Notes: generated from the letters alone by a model not told the origin. 34,162 nucleotides of DNA from Chloroflexota bacterium (GCA_021806765.1 JAJZQR010000017.1:1-34162); one strand, 5' to 3'; counted from the first letter of the stretch, positions 22,414 to 32,653 are shown. A program made the numbers and translations.

Positions 22414-23373
22414 ATGGCGAGATCACTAGCCACCAACATAACGGAGTCACAGGCAGTTAAGAAGGAAGTTGGCCCAGACCATCGAATCCCTCGATCCCGA
22501 AGGATCGCCGCAGGGCTGATGCTTCCCCGGGAGCACGGCGCCTGGGCCATGCTGCTGATACCCTATCTTGTGGGCACCATCGTGGCGGGATGGGGAGGAT
22601 GGACCTCTTTCCTGCTGCTCCTGTGCGTTCTTCTCCTGTTCAGCGGCAGCAGGCCCCTGGAGGTTGCCCTTCAGGGTTCAGCCCGTCCTCTACGCGGTGT
22701 AGGTGCGGATCTCAAACCCGCCCTCGAGGGCAACTACAGCAACGAAACCATTGAACGAAGGCGTCGAGCCCTGACCCGCCTGGCCGCCTATCTGGGGTTG
22801 GGCAGCGTCGCGGGGATTCTCCTTCTGGTCCCTTTCCACCGTTGGGCTCTGGTGGTCATGGGGATCGTCGCGGGGGTGGCCCTGGCCGCTCAGCTGCCCC
22901 TCAAGCGCTGGCGATGGGACCGCAGCTGGCCGGCGAGGCTGCTCTCCATCGCCGCCCTCTCGGCGACGGGGCCCGCGGCCTACTACGCCGCCTCCGGCCT
23001 TCTGGACCGTCGCGCCGCCGCCGTTTGGGTGCTGTCCTTCCTCTACTCCGGCGCCAGCGTCTTCTACGTGCGGCTGATCTTCCAACCACCGGCGCGACTG
23101 AAGCAGAGAGCCCTGGGGGAGCTTCGTGCCGAAGCAGGCAGACAGATGGCCGGCTACCTGGGTATCGCCCTCCTGGCCCTGGGGATCCTCACCGCCCTCG
23201 GCTGGATGCCACCTCTCGCCCCCGTGGTCCTGCTACCGACGGCGGTCAAGGCGGCCTGGGCGTGGCTCAGGCCAAAGTACCGGCCCACCTTGAAGGAGGC
23301 GGGGCTGGCGGAGATCGGCCATTCGGGCCTCTTCGCCCTGCTGGCCGTGGCGGCGGTAGTCGTTTGGAGTTAG
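22414..23373 (+). CDS. YwiC-like family membrane protein
   Basis: A protein of up to 319 residues with about eight to nine hydrophobic segments. LPREHGAWAMLLIPYLVGTIVAG is the signature of the YwiC-like family, followed by a loop with the SRPLEVALQ segment, membrane helices, YSGASVFYVRLIFQPPARLKQRA and a C-terminal half of three helices. The function is unknown. In Bacillus the gene lies beside anaerobic nitrate-respiration genes, and in other bacteria near redox genes. The start is uncertain: ATG 22414 has no clear ribosome-binding site, and the next Met (22519) directly precedes LPREHGAW. It follows the zinc-ribbon gene by 27 bases. Confidence 0.78.
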   Translation: MARSLATNITESQAVKKEVGPDHRIPRSRRIAAGLMLPREHGAWAMLLIPYLVGTIVAGWGGWTSFLLLLCVLLLFSGSRPLEVALQGSARPLRGVGADLKPALEGNYSNETIERRRRALTRLAAYLGLGSVAGILLLVPFHRWALVVMGIVAGVALAAQLPLKRWRWDRSWPARLLSIAALSATGPAAYYAASGLLDRRAAAVWVLSFLYSGASVFYVRLIFQPPARLKQRALGELRAEAGRQMAGYLGIALLALGILTALGWMPPLAPVVLLPTAVKAAWAWLRPKYRPTLKEAGLAEIGHSGLFALLAVAAVVVWS

Positions 23374-23380
23374 AGGCCAC

Positions 23381-23406
23381 GCGCACCCATAAAGGGTGCG
23401 GCTACA
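23381..23406. repeat. Dispersed TGTAGCCGCA repeat, partial copy 2
   Basis: GCGCACCC-ATAAA-GGGTGCGGCTACA forms a hairpin 7 bases after the YwiC-like gene and carries the TGCGGCTACA end of the repeat family. It may serve as terminator. Confidence 0.6.
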
Positions 23407-23450
23407 GAACCGGGGCACAGTCAGGCGTGGTCAATGCGGCCACAAGGGGT

Positions 23451-24686
23451 TCAGTCTATCGCAGACAGCAACATGCCGGTCACCGAGACCACCGACCCGT
23501 TCGGCGCCGGGCAGACGGAGTAGGCTACCTTCTCCCCCACCACCTGGCCCAGAAGCTTGAGCGTCAAGTAGATGGGCGGGAGGCCACAGATCCTCCGGCG
23601 GTCCCTCTCTCCCGCCAGTAGATCCAGGAACCCCTCGGCATCGCCCCGGCCGACGATCGCCAGCATCTCGGCATCCGCCGCCGAGAGGGATGCCCGCTCC
23701 ACCGACCCCATCGGTTGCGGATCGCCGAAGGCCGGACCCATGTGGGCGAGATCGGCCGCGGCCACCACCAGGGTCCGCCCCCCCTGGGCGATACGCCGCA
23801 TCGCATCAGCCCCCGCCCGCCACCCCTCGTCTCCCGCAGGACGGCCTTCGCCCTCGGTGTAGGGCTGGAAGGACCCGCACAGCACGGGCACCATCTTGAC
23901 GGGCCGATCGCCCGCCAGGTAGCGAATCCACACCGCCGCCAACTCGATGGAGTGCTCCACCCGGTGGTTCAACTCCAGACCGAAGGCGGCCTCCAGTCCC
24001 ATAGCCTCGGCCACCATATCCACCGCATCGACATCGGTAGGGAGAAGTCCGAAGGGGGTATGATAGCTCTGTCGGGTGAGAGTGAGCGCTCCAGGAGCCC
24101 CGGCGTGGTCGGTGCCCAGGATCAGAAAAGTATCGGCCCCGGCTACTGCCTCTCGAGCCCTGTCCCACAGTTGAGCGTAGACGAGGCCGCCCCGACCGTA
24201 GTCGATGTGGGGGCATATCACCCCCCGGATGCGACCGGTTGGGGGACACTGGCCATCTCGCCGGGCTGTCGCCTCCGAGAGATACCTCTCCAGCAACGCG
24301 GCCAATTCGGAAGCCTCTGCTGGATAGCTGCCTCCAGCCAGGGCGGCGGGCCTAAAGGGAGCCTGCCGGTAGACTTTCAGCGCCCGCTGGTAGGCCTCAG
24401 CAAAGCGATCGGTCTCCAGCATCAAGGCATCATCAAGCTGGGCGAAAACCCTTTCCACCGTGGCCGCGTCCATGGGTATCCCGGTCTGCAGCTGGTAGGC
24501 CGTTTGGAGGGTGGCGAGATCGCGAGTGCCGTCGCAGAGGGCCAGGAGAGGGACGAGAAGCTGGGGCACAACTACCCCTCGAGCGCCAATGGCCAGCCGA
24601 TCCTGCAACAGCAGCGCCGGTTGCCCCGACCGCTCGATCCACTGCGTCTCGAGGGGACGTAACCTGGGTCGAAAGCTAGTGTCCAT
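23451..24686 (-). CDS. amrB: AmmeMemoRadiSam system protein B (MEMO family) with extra N-terminal domain
   Basis: A 411-residue protein. Residues from about 118 (FRPAALAGGSYPAEASELAALLERYL) to the end form the MEMO/class III dioxygenase-like domain, with metal-type histidines in CPHIDYGRGG and LGTDHAGAPG, the NHRVEHSIELAAVWIRYL segment, LCGSFQPY and AAADLAHMGPAFGD. Residues 1-115 are an additional domain (QPALLLQDRLAIGARGVVVPQLLVPLLALCDGTRDLATLQ) resembling a PqqD-like winged helix. MEMO proteins usually occur with an AMMECR1 protein and a radical SAM enzyme, and neither is seen here. ATG 24686 is chosen because upstream residues look non-coding. It is transcribed toward the YwiC-like gene. 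Confidence 0.85.
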   Translation of the reverse strand: MDTSFRPRLRPLETQWIERSGQPALLLQDRLAIGARGVVVPQLLVPLLALCDGTRDLATLQTAYQLQTGIPMDAATVERVFAQLDDALMLETDRFAEAYQRALKVYRQAPFRPAALAGGSYPAEASELAALLERYLSEATARRDGQCPPTGRIRGVICPHIDYGRGGLVYAQLWDRAREAVAGADTFLILGTDHAGAPGALTLTRQSYHTPFGLLPTDVDAVDMVAEAMGLEAAFGLELNHRVEHSIELAAVWIRYLAGDRPVKMVPVLCGSFQPYTEGEGRPAGDEGWRAGADAMRRIAQGGRTLVVAAADLAHMGPAFGDPQPMGSVERASLSAADAEMLAIVGRGDAEGFLDLLAGERDRRRICGLPPIYLTLKLLGQVVGEKVAYSVCPAPNGSVVSVTGMLLSAID

Positions 24687-24792
24687 GTTCCGCTGGGGGA
24701 TTCTAACACACGGGATGGGGGAACTGGGACAAGACAGACTCCTGGACTGAGGGGATCTCAGGACATGGGGAGAAAACCCACGGACTCGAACC

Positions 24793-25086
24793 TCACGCGG
24801 AGACGTCCTCCCGATCGGGACCGGCACTGGAGAAGCCGTCTCGCCGGAGGCGCGGCCGGCGAGCCCTCTCGTTCACTCGCCGGGCACATTCAGGGCAGGC
24901 TCCGTGGGTCATGCTGACCACCAGAACAGGCAGATAGGGCAGACTGATCTGCTCCCTCCACACCATCAGGGGAGGCCTCGGTTTGCGGACGAACCAGGGC
25001 CCCACCTTGATGCCCCGGCACCAGGCGCACTGGGTTATGAAGACCCAAACCCTTCGATTACCAGCTACTGCCTCTCTGGCTCTCAC
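24793..25086 (-). CDS. Small four-cysteine protein (CAWC / HGxCPxC)
   Basis: A 97-residue protein with VFITQCAWCRGIKVG (Cys20, Cys23) and SMTHGACPECARRV (Cys64, Cys67). This is the paired motif often found at the C-terminal end of bacterial signalling proteins (CxWC...SHGxCPxC), here without any sensor or receiver domain. It probably binds zinc or an iron site. GTG 25086 is supported by AAGGAGG 8 bases upstream. The C-terminal 25 residues are Arg-rich. It lies upstream of the MEMO gene on the same strand, separated by 106 bases. The function is unknown; a remnant of a larger regulator is possible, although the good ribosome-binding site argues for a real gene. Confidence 0.62.
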   Translation of the reverse strand: MRAREAVAGNRRVWVFITQCAWCRGIKVGPWFVRKPRPPLMVWREQISLPYLPVLVVSMTHGACPECARRVNERARRPRLRRDGFSSAGPDREDVSA

Positions 25087-25401
25087 CGCGTAGCGCCTCC
25101 TTCGGCAACAGCATCTACTCCTGCAGGACTTGTTGCTAGGGCCACTGGTCCTCCGTTAGCCTCCGGTGGTCCCAAACACCCGCCACCATTGGAATGCCCT
25201 GTTTCCTCCTATCGTCACCCGAGCCGTTTTCAGCCTCCCCCTATAGGCAATATCCGTTCTCACGTGGAGTGGGCGCCTACACTCGGCATCGATACGGTTT
25301 CAGGAAATCAAAGAAACCGGTCTACCTGCACCCCTTCCGCGGCGTGTATAATCGGCCCGCAGTTGATCCTCAACACGGCCATGAAAGGAGTATGAGTTGA
25401 G
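25087..25401. other. Gene-free divergent intergenic region
   Basis: Between the small four-Cys gene and the CoA-transferase gene. It contains TATAAT at 25347-25352 about 50 bases before the CoA-transferase start (no good -35) and a small inverted repeat CGGTTTC...GAAACCG at about 25297-25321. Nothing else is recognised. Confidence 0.4.
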
Positions 25402-26631
25402 ATGACCGACGAGACGAAGAAGTCCCCCTCCCACCCAGGCACAAGGCCCTTGGACGGGGTTCGTGTCATCGATCTTTCGACCGTCATCGCGGGACCCCAC
25501 TGCGCCACCCTCCTGGGGGAGTTCGGCGCGGACGTTATCAAGGTCGAGCTTCCCGGTGTCGGCGACTCCCTCCGCAAGTTCTGGCCTCAATACAACGGGA
25601 CCGCCCTCATCTGGCGAGTGGAGGCCCGCAACAAACGGTGCATAACCCTGGACATGAGGAAACCCAGGGGGCAGGAGATCATCCGGAAGCTGGTCAAGAT
25701 CTCCGACGTCGTGGTGGAGAACTTCCGACCCGGCACCCTGGAGCGGTGGAACCTGGGGTACGAGCAACTCAAGGAGATCAACCCCGGCCTGGTCATGGTG
25801 CGGGTCACCGGCTACGGCCAGTTCGGCCCCTACAAGGACAAGCCCGGGTTCGGTCGCATCGCGGCTGCCTACGGCGGTCTCAGCAACCTGGCCGGCTACC
25901 CTGACCGTCCTCCCGTCATCCCTGCGACGGCATCCATCCCCGACTATCTGACGGGCGTGTACGGAGCCCTCGGCGCCATGATGGCCCTCCACCATCGGGA
26001 TAGGACCGGTCAGGGGCAGTACGTGGACATCGCACTCTACGAACCGGTGCTCCGCATCCTGGAGGAGGTGCCCGCCGCCTTCCATAAGATGGGCATCGTC
26101 CGGCAGCGGCTGGGCACCGGAGCCGTGAATGCCGTGCCCCACAACCACTACACCACCAGGGACGGCCGGTACGTGGCCGTGGCCTGCACTAACGACACCA
26201 TGTTCCGCCGGCTGCTGGGGGCTATGGGCCGCCCTGAACTGGCCGACGATCCCCGCTTCAACTCCAACGCCCAGCGGGTCGCCCACCGGGCCGAGACCGA
26301 CGCCATGGTGCAGGAGTGGATTGGCAGCTACACGGCCCAGGAGGTCATAGAGATCCTCGAGGCCAACGAGGTGCCCAACGGCCTCCTCTACAGCGTGGAG
26401 GATATGTTCCAGGATCCCCAATACCAGGCCCGGGAGAACATCGTCTCGGTGGACGATCCGGTGGACGGCGAGATCAAGATGTGCTCGGTGGTGCCCAGGC
26501 TCTCGGATACGCCGGGTAGAGTGGAATGGACAGGCCCCGAGATAGGAGCGCACAACCAGGAGGTCTACCGTAACCTCCTGGGCTATTCCGAGGAAGAGTT
26601 GGCCCAGATGAAGGCCGAGGGTATTGTTTGA
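25402..26631 (+). CDS. Class III (CaiB/BaiF) acyl-CoA transferase
   Basis: A 409-residue family III CoA-transferase, which swaps CoA between carboxylic acids. LDGVRVIDLSTVIAGPHCATLLGEFGADVIKVE is the hallmark N-terminal motif, and Asp181 in SIPDYLTGVYGALGAMMALHHRD is the expected catalytic aspartate. ARNKRCITLDMRKPRGQE, DVVVENFRPGTLERWNLGYEQL and GYGQFGPYKDKPGF are also typical. The family includes formyl-CoA:oxalate, carnitine and succinyl-CoA:arylalkyl transferases, and the substrate cannot be read directly. The oxalate-type carrier and oxidoreductase downstream make an oxalate or related acid conceivable. No oxalyl-CoA decarboxylase is present, so this is weak. AAAGGAG lies 11 bases before the ATG. 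It overlaps rdgB by 4 bases. Confidence 0.92.
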   Translation: MTDETKKSPSHPGTRPLDGVRVIDLSTVIAGPHCATLLGEFGADVIKVELPGVGDSLRKFWPQYNGTALIWRVEARNKRCITLDMRKPRGQEIIRKLVKISDVVVENFRPGTLERWNLGYEQLKEINPGLVMVRVTGYGQFGPYKDKPGFGRIAAAYGGLSNLAGYPDRPPVIPATASIPDYLTGVYGALGAMMALHHRDRTGQGQYVDIALYEPVLRILEEVPAAFHKMGIVRQRLGTGAVNAVPHNHYTTRDGRYVAVACTNDTMFRRLLGAMGRPELADDPRFNSNAQRVAHRAETDAMVQEWIGSYTAQEVIEILEANEVPNGLLYSVEDMFQDPQYQARENIVSVDDPVDGEIKMCSVVPRLSDTPGRVEWTGPEIGAHNQEVYRNLLGYSEEELAQMKAEGIV

Positions 26632-27224
26632 AGCTACTCCTCTCCACCAACAACCCGGATAAGGTCCGCGAGTTCACCCAGATCCTCGCAGGGCTGCCCC
26701 TGGAGATCGTGACCCCTGCCTCCATGGGCCTCAGTCTGGAGGTGCCGGAAACGGGCGCCACCTTCGCCGAGAACGCGGCCCTCAAGGCTCGGGCCTTCCA
26801 CGAGGCCACCGGTCTGCTCTCCCTCGCCGACGATTCCGGCCTGGAAGTGGACGCCCTGAATGGGGCGCCTGGCGTGTACTCGGCCCGGTATGGGGGGCTC
26901 CCCGACGGCGAGGCCAAGAACCGTCTGGTGCTGCAGCAGATGGAGGGGGTGCCATGGGAGAAGCGCGACTGCCGGTACGTCGCCGAACTGGCCATCGTGG
27001 ACGAAGGGGGAGAGCTGCACCGCTGCCGGGGCACCTTGAAGGGGAAAGTGGCCATGGAGCCCCGGGGCCAGGGGGGCTTCGGCTTCGATCCCATCTTCCT
27101 CGTCCCCTCGAAGGGTCGCACCGTGGCGGAGATGACGGCCGAGGAGAAGCACCGCATCAGCCATCGGGGCAAGGCGAGCCGCTGCGCCCGGCGGGTGTTG
27201 GAGAAGCTGCTGCCAGTAGAGTAA
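26628..27224 (+). CDS. rdgB: XTP/dITP diphosphatase (RdgB/HAM1 family)
   Basis: A 198-residue nucleotide-pool cleaner that hydrolyses non-canonical dITP, ITP and XTP to monophosphates. The substrate-binding STNNPDKVREF at the N-terminus, ETGATFAENAALKARAF, ADDSGLEVDALNGAPGVYSARYGG, the GFGFDPIF strand and SHRGKA at the end are all canonical, and the length is normal. It starts at TTG 26628, whose TTGA overlaps the CoA-transferase stop, so it is translationally coupled to an apparently unrelated gene. A 9-bp perfect hairpin (CCCTCTCCC-TCT-GGGAGAGGG) follows its stop. Confidence 0.95.
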   Translation: MKLLLSTNNPDKVREFTQILAGLPLEIVTPASMGLSLEVPETGATFAENAALKARAFHEATGLLSLADDSGLEVDALNGAPGVYSARYGGLPDGEAKNRLVLQQMEGVPWEKRDCRYVAELAIVDEGGELHRCRGTLKGKVAMEPRGQGGFGFDPIFLVPSKGRTVAEMTAEEKHRISHRGKASRCARRVLEKLLPVE

Positions 27225-27226
27225 TT

Positions 27227-27286
27227 CCCTCTCCCTCTGGGAGAGGGTCAGGGTGAGGGCTCGTCCGGTGCCGGACCGAGAGCCCT
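27227..27286. repeat. Dispersed GGGTGAGGGCTC repeat and probable rdgB terminator
   Basis: CCCTCTCCC-TCT-GGGAGAGGG, then GGGTGAGGGCTC and a GTCCGG-TG-CCGGAC hairpin ending GAGAGCCCTC. It shares its parts with 120-290. Its position three bases after the rdgB stop suggests it ends transcription. Confidence 0.65.
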
Positions 27287-27404
27287 CCTGCCGCCTGGTG
27301 AGGATCAACAGGGACAGCTGTTGCTGAGAGAGGCTGAAGGGGATGGACGCTGCTTCTGCCCGCGTCCATCCCCTTCCTGCTTCGCTTCTCCTCCCAGAAG
27401 GGTT

Positions 27405-28724
27405 CTAGTCGGTCCCTCCCATCATCGGTGCCGGCTTAGGCGCCTCCACCACCCTCACATACTTGGCTGTGAGCGGCTTCAGGACGAAGAGGGCCAGGGC
27501 GGCGGTGATGAAGTTGACCGCCATCGCGATGAGGAAGATGAGTGTCCAGGAGTTCATCGCCACGAACAGCGCCGCAGCCAGGGGCCCCGCGAAGATGGAG
27601 GCCACGCCCTTGGCGGTGTACAGGATGCCGTAGTTGGTGGTGGCGAACTTGCTCCCGAACAGGTCGCCCACAGTGGCCGGGAAGAGCGAGAAGATCTCGC
27701 CCCAGGAGAAGAACACCAGACCCGTCAGGACGACGAAGGCGACCGGGTTGCTGGTCAGGTTCATCCAGAGGAAGACGAAGATCCCCTGGAGGGTGAAGGC
27801 GATCGCCATGGTGTTCTCGCGACCGATGTGGTCCGACACCCAGCCCCAGAAGGGCCTGGTGAAACCGTTCAGGAGCCGGTCCACCTCCACCGCCATGACC
27901 AGGGCCGTCATGCCGAAGATCATCTGGACCTTGTCCACATGGTAGAACTTGGCGATCGGCGCCACCTGCGCCGTGGCCATCAGGCCGCTGGCCGCGACCA
28001 TCACGAACATCGCGTAGAGGACCCAGAACTCGGTGGTCTTGACCATTCCCACGGGGTTGACGTCGCGCAGGGTCTGCCGCAGCCCGCGTTTCACGGCCTG
28101 CGCCTTGGGATCCCACCCCTGGGGCAGCCAACCCTTGGGGGGCGCGATCATAAACTGAGCGGCCACCAGGCAGACGATCCCCTGGATGATCCCGAACACG
28201 ATGAAGGCTTGCTGGTACCCGCTGGAGTCGATCATGTTCTGGATCGGCCAGACGGTGATGGCCGTGCCGGCACCATACGCACCGGCCGTGCAGCCCGCGG
28301 CCAATCCTCGGTGATCCGGGAACCACTTCAGGGCGTTGCCCACCGAGGCTCCGTAGACCGCCCCTGCACCGACGCCGCCAATGACGTAGCTGACGTACAG
28401 GGCTTGCAGCGTGGTGGCGCTGCCGGAGCCAACCCAGGAGATCCCTATGAGGAGCGCCCCGATGGATACGATGGTGCGGTTTCCGAAGCGGTCGATCAGG
28501 TAGGCCTCGAAGGGGACGAGCCAGGTTTCCGCCAGGATGAACATGGCGAAGACCCCCTGGATGGCGGCCAGTTCCCAGTTCCACTGCTTCTGCATCGGGT
28601 TGACGAACAGGGTCCACGCGTACTGGAGGTTCGCGATGGATGCCATGGCGAACACACCCATGAGCAGTTGCATCCATCGGTTAGGCAACGGCTTGGTCGA
28701 CGTGGTTGCTGCTGTGGCTGACAT
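27405..28724 (-). CDS. OxlT-like oxalate/formate antiporter family (OFA) MFS carrier
   Basis: A 439-residue MFS carrier closely following the OxlT layout: NRWMQLLMGVFAMASIANLQYAWTLFVNPM, the loop KWFPDHRGLAAGCTAGAYGAGTAI, and a C-terminal half with FNG-type LLNGFTRPFWGWVSDHIGR and TTNYGILYTAKGVASIFAG. The two basic residues that hold oxalate in Oxalobacter OxlT (Arg272 and Lys355) have counterparts here at Arg290 (TRPFWGW) and Lys372 (YTAKGVASIF). Many OFA carriers lack one of these, so both being present favours a dicarboxylate such as oxalate. ATG 28724 is chosen because GGGAG lies 7 bases before it. It is downstream of, and on the same strand as, the oxalate-oxidoreductase-like operon. Confidence 0.9.
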   Translation of the reverse strand: MSATAATTSTKPLPNRWMQLLMGVFAMASIANLQYAWTLFVNPMQKQWNWELAAIQGVFAMFILAETWLVPFEAYLIDRFGNRTIVSIGALLIGISWVGSGSATTLQALYVSYVIGGVGAGAVYGASVGNALKWFPDHRGLAAGCTAGAYGAGTAITVWPIQNMIDSSGYQQAFIVFGIIQGIVCLVAAQFMIAPPKGWLPQGWDPKAQAVKRGLRQTLRDVNPVGMVKTTEFWVLYAMFVMVAASGLMATAQVAPIAKFYHVDKVQMIFGMTALVMAVEVDRLLNGFTRPFWGWVSDHIGRENTMAIAFTLQGIFVFLWMNLTSNPVAFVVLTGLVFFSWGEIFSLFPATVGDLFGSKFATTNYGILYTAKGVASIFAGPLAAALFVAMNSWTLIFLIAMAVNFITAALALFVLKPLTAKYVRVVEAPKPAPMMGGTD

Positions 28725-29020
28725 GCCGGTCTCCCTTCTAGCTAGCTGCAACGACACGGTTTCAACGAGACTGCGGTAACGGAAGACGATGCCAAGGCAA
28801 CAGAACCGACGACCGTGGGGAGGAGTGGTGGAGGGGGACGGGCATGGGGGCAGAGCGTTCCCGTTTGCCGTCGGGGGCAGAGCACGGCACATGTAGTAGC
28901 CCGCACCATTTGAGGCTTACACCCCACCAGTGCTGCGAGCGATCTCGATCGCCCCGCTCAGCAGCGAAAGGGCCGTCAAGGCCACGACTAACGCCTGTGC
29001 TCCCGCCTGGTCGTTGGGAT

Positions 29021-29047
29021 CGACACGATACTAAGGGTATCGTGTCG
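29021..29047. promoter_or_regulatory. Perfect 11-bp-arm dyad upstream of the OxlT-like gene
   Basis: CGACACGATAC and GTATCGTGTCG are exact complements around TAAGG (position accurate to about 1 base). No T-run follows, so an operator is more likely than a terminator. It lies about 300 bases before the carrier start. Confidence 0.5.
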
Positions 29048-29098
29048 GCAAGCCGGGACGTCGACGTCGGGGCTCTTAATGCGCCGTTCCTCAGGTAG

Positions 29099-29121
29099 GG
29101 CGGGGGTTTATCCCCCGCCGC
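29099..29121. terminator. Hairpin after the beta-subunit gene (distal)
   Basis: GGCGGGGG-TTTAT-CCCCCGCC, an 8-bp GC stem 65 bases after the beta stop on the minus strand. It resembles the hairpin in the 9012-9087 repeat. Confidence 0.45.
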
Positions 29122-29130
29122 TCCGAATCT

Positions 29131-29179
29131 GACCCCACCCCGGCCTCTCCCTGCTGCGGGGAGGGGCCGGGGTGGGGTC
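29131..29179 (-). terminator. Strong hairpin directly after the beta-subunit gene
   Basis: GACCCCACCCCGGCC and its complement GGCCGGGGTGGGGTC enclose a 19-base loop with an inner CTCCC/GGGAG pair. It lies 6 bases after the beta stop (29186). It is probably the operon's terminator, or a GC-rich dispersed repeat doing that job. Confidence 0.6.
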
Positions 29180-29185
29180 CATCAG

Positions 29186-31413
<2,228 letters not shown>

Positions 31414-31429
31414 TGCATTATCCTCCTCA

Positions 31430-31483
31430 TGTAGCCGCACCCTTCGGGTGCGCGTGGTGCGCAGGCTGGAGCCTGCGGCTACA
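31430..31483. repeat. Dispersed TGTAGCCGCA repeat, copy 3, inside the oxidoreductase operon
   Basis: TGTAGCCGCACCC-TTC-GGGTGCGCG followed by GCAGGC-TGGA-GCCTGCGGCTACA. It fills most of the 80-base gap between the gamma/delta stop (31494) and the ribosome-binding site of alpha. As RNA it would fold into two small hairpins or one closed by the TGTAGCCGCA ends. Confidence 0.7.
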
Positions 31484-31493
31484 CCTCGCGAAG

Positions 31494-32444
31494 CTAGAAT
31501 CGGACGACGCCCCCGGCGAAATCGAGTTCGGCAACCGGGGCGATGGCCCCCTTGACCGGGCATTCGGTCCAGCAGATCCCGCAGCCCTTGCAGTACTTGA
31601 GGTTGATCTTGAAGCCGGCCGGATCCGGGGTAATGCAGGCGTCCGGGCAGTAGATGTCGCAGACCCGGCACTGGGTGCACTTCTCCTGGTTGATGACCGG
31701 CCGGAGGAAGCGCCAGTTGCCGGTGATCATGCCGTCGTTCTCCCCCACGGGGGAGGGGATGATGGCAGGAACCTCCTCGCCCAGCGCTCGCTCCTCTTGA
31801 TGGGGTGCTTCGCCCGGGTTGTAGCCCGCCGGTCCCAACCAGCGCACCTTCACCTGCTCGTAGCCGCTGCGCACCCCGGCCGGATCGATCACTGTCGCCT
31901 CGAGGGAGGCCTGGTTCACGATACCGGAGATCTTCGCGATGGCCCCCGCGATGGGCCCGGCGGCCCCGCCGCCCATGCCGCTCACGTCGGTCGCCCCCTC
32001 GATGCCGCTCAGAGCGCCCTCCAGGGCGCCACCTCCGGCGTGGATGGTGGCGACGGCCGCCAGGCCGCTCAGATCCATGTCCTGCATGTGCTTCAGCAGT
32101 TCCTCGGGTTCCTGGTCCGTGTTGACTACCAGGATGCCCCCGGGCCTCATCCCGTTGAGTACGGGGACTCCCTTGACCATGGTGGGCTCCACCACGGCGA
32201 CGATGGCGGGGTGGTCGTTCTCGTAGAGGTAGGGCTCGGCGATGGGGGCATCGCTGATTCGGGCATAGGAGCGGCAGGGGACGTAGACTCGGTCCGGCAG
32301 GTCGCCGTAGTTGTCGAAGGCCTGGGTGTAGTTGCCCTCCTTCTCGGCAGCCTTGGTTAGGCTGTTGACGATATCTCGGGAGATCTTCCCTTCGGTAATC
32401 CCCCGGTACCAAACGGTGATTTCGGTCAGACCTTTCGTGGCCAC
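31494..32444 (-). CDS. 2-oxoacid:ferredoxin oxidoreductase fused gamma-delta subunit, oxalate oxidoreductase type
   Basis: A 316-residue chain joining a gamma domain (VWYRGITEGKISRDIVNSLTKAAEKEGNYTQAFDNYGDLPDRVYVPCRSYARISDAPI, about 1-190) to a C-terminal delta ferredoxin domain. The delta part has two cluster motifs, CTQCRVCDIYCP and CKGCGICWTECP. Pyruvate enzymes of four-subunit type keep gamma and delta separate; a gamma-delta fusion of about 315 residues is what I recall for Moorella oxalate oxidoreductase. GTG 32444 is chosen because AGAGGAGG stands 8 bases before it; a longer frame from 32534 adds non-conserved residues. First gene of the operon. It passes electrons from the beta cluster to ferredoxin. 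Confidence 0.92.
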   Translation of the reverse strand: MATKGLTEITVWYRGITEGKISRDIVNSLTKAAEKEGNYTQAFDNYGDLPDRVYVPCRSYARISDAPIAEPYLYENDHPAIVAVVEPTMVKGVPVLNGMRPGGILVVNTDQEPEELLKHMQDMDLSGLAAVATIHAGGGALEGALSGIEGATDVSGMGGGAAGPIAGAIAKISGIVNQASLEATVIDPAGVRSGYEQVKVRWLGPAGYNPGEAPHQEERALGEEVPAIIPSPVGENDGMITGNWRFLRPVINQEKCTQCRVCDIYCPDACITPDPAGFKINLKYCKGCGICWTECPVKGAIAPVAELDFAGGVVRF

Positions 32445-32653
32445 ACCAGGAACCTCCTCTCGAATGTTAGGAGTGCCCGATCGTCTCGGGGACGGCGACA
32501 GTGGGTGGACGGCGGCAGCTAGGTCATGGTGCATCTCCTTTAACCGCCTGAGGAGGAGCCAACCCCCGGGTGCCGGTCTGCCCTGGAGGGGAGGCTCGCT
32601 CCACGGGAGACTGAGGTAGCGGGTACGGGCGCAAGGGACCGCGATCAGAAGCC

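Larger units (their letters stand above)
28725..29185. other. Gap between the 2-oxoacid oxidoreductase operon and the carrier gene
   Basis: About 460 bases holding two GC hairpins next to the beta gene, the 11-bp-arm dyad at 29021-29047 and a perfect GACGTCGACGTC palindrome near 29058-29069. The rest (28725-29000) has no supportable gene and should hold the carrier's promoter. A plus-strand open frame of 84 codons there has no recognisable product. Confidence 0.5.

Noticed and set aside
25402..26631. Naming the CoA-transferase frc (formyl-CoA:oxalate CoA-transferase)
   Set aside because: No residues were seen that separate Frc from the other class III enzymes, and oxc is missing.
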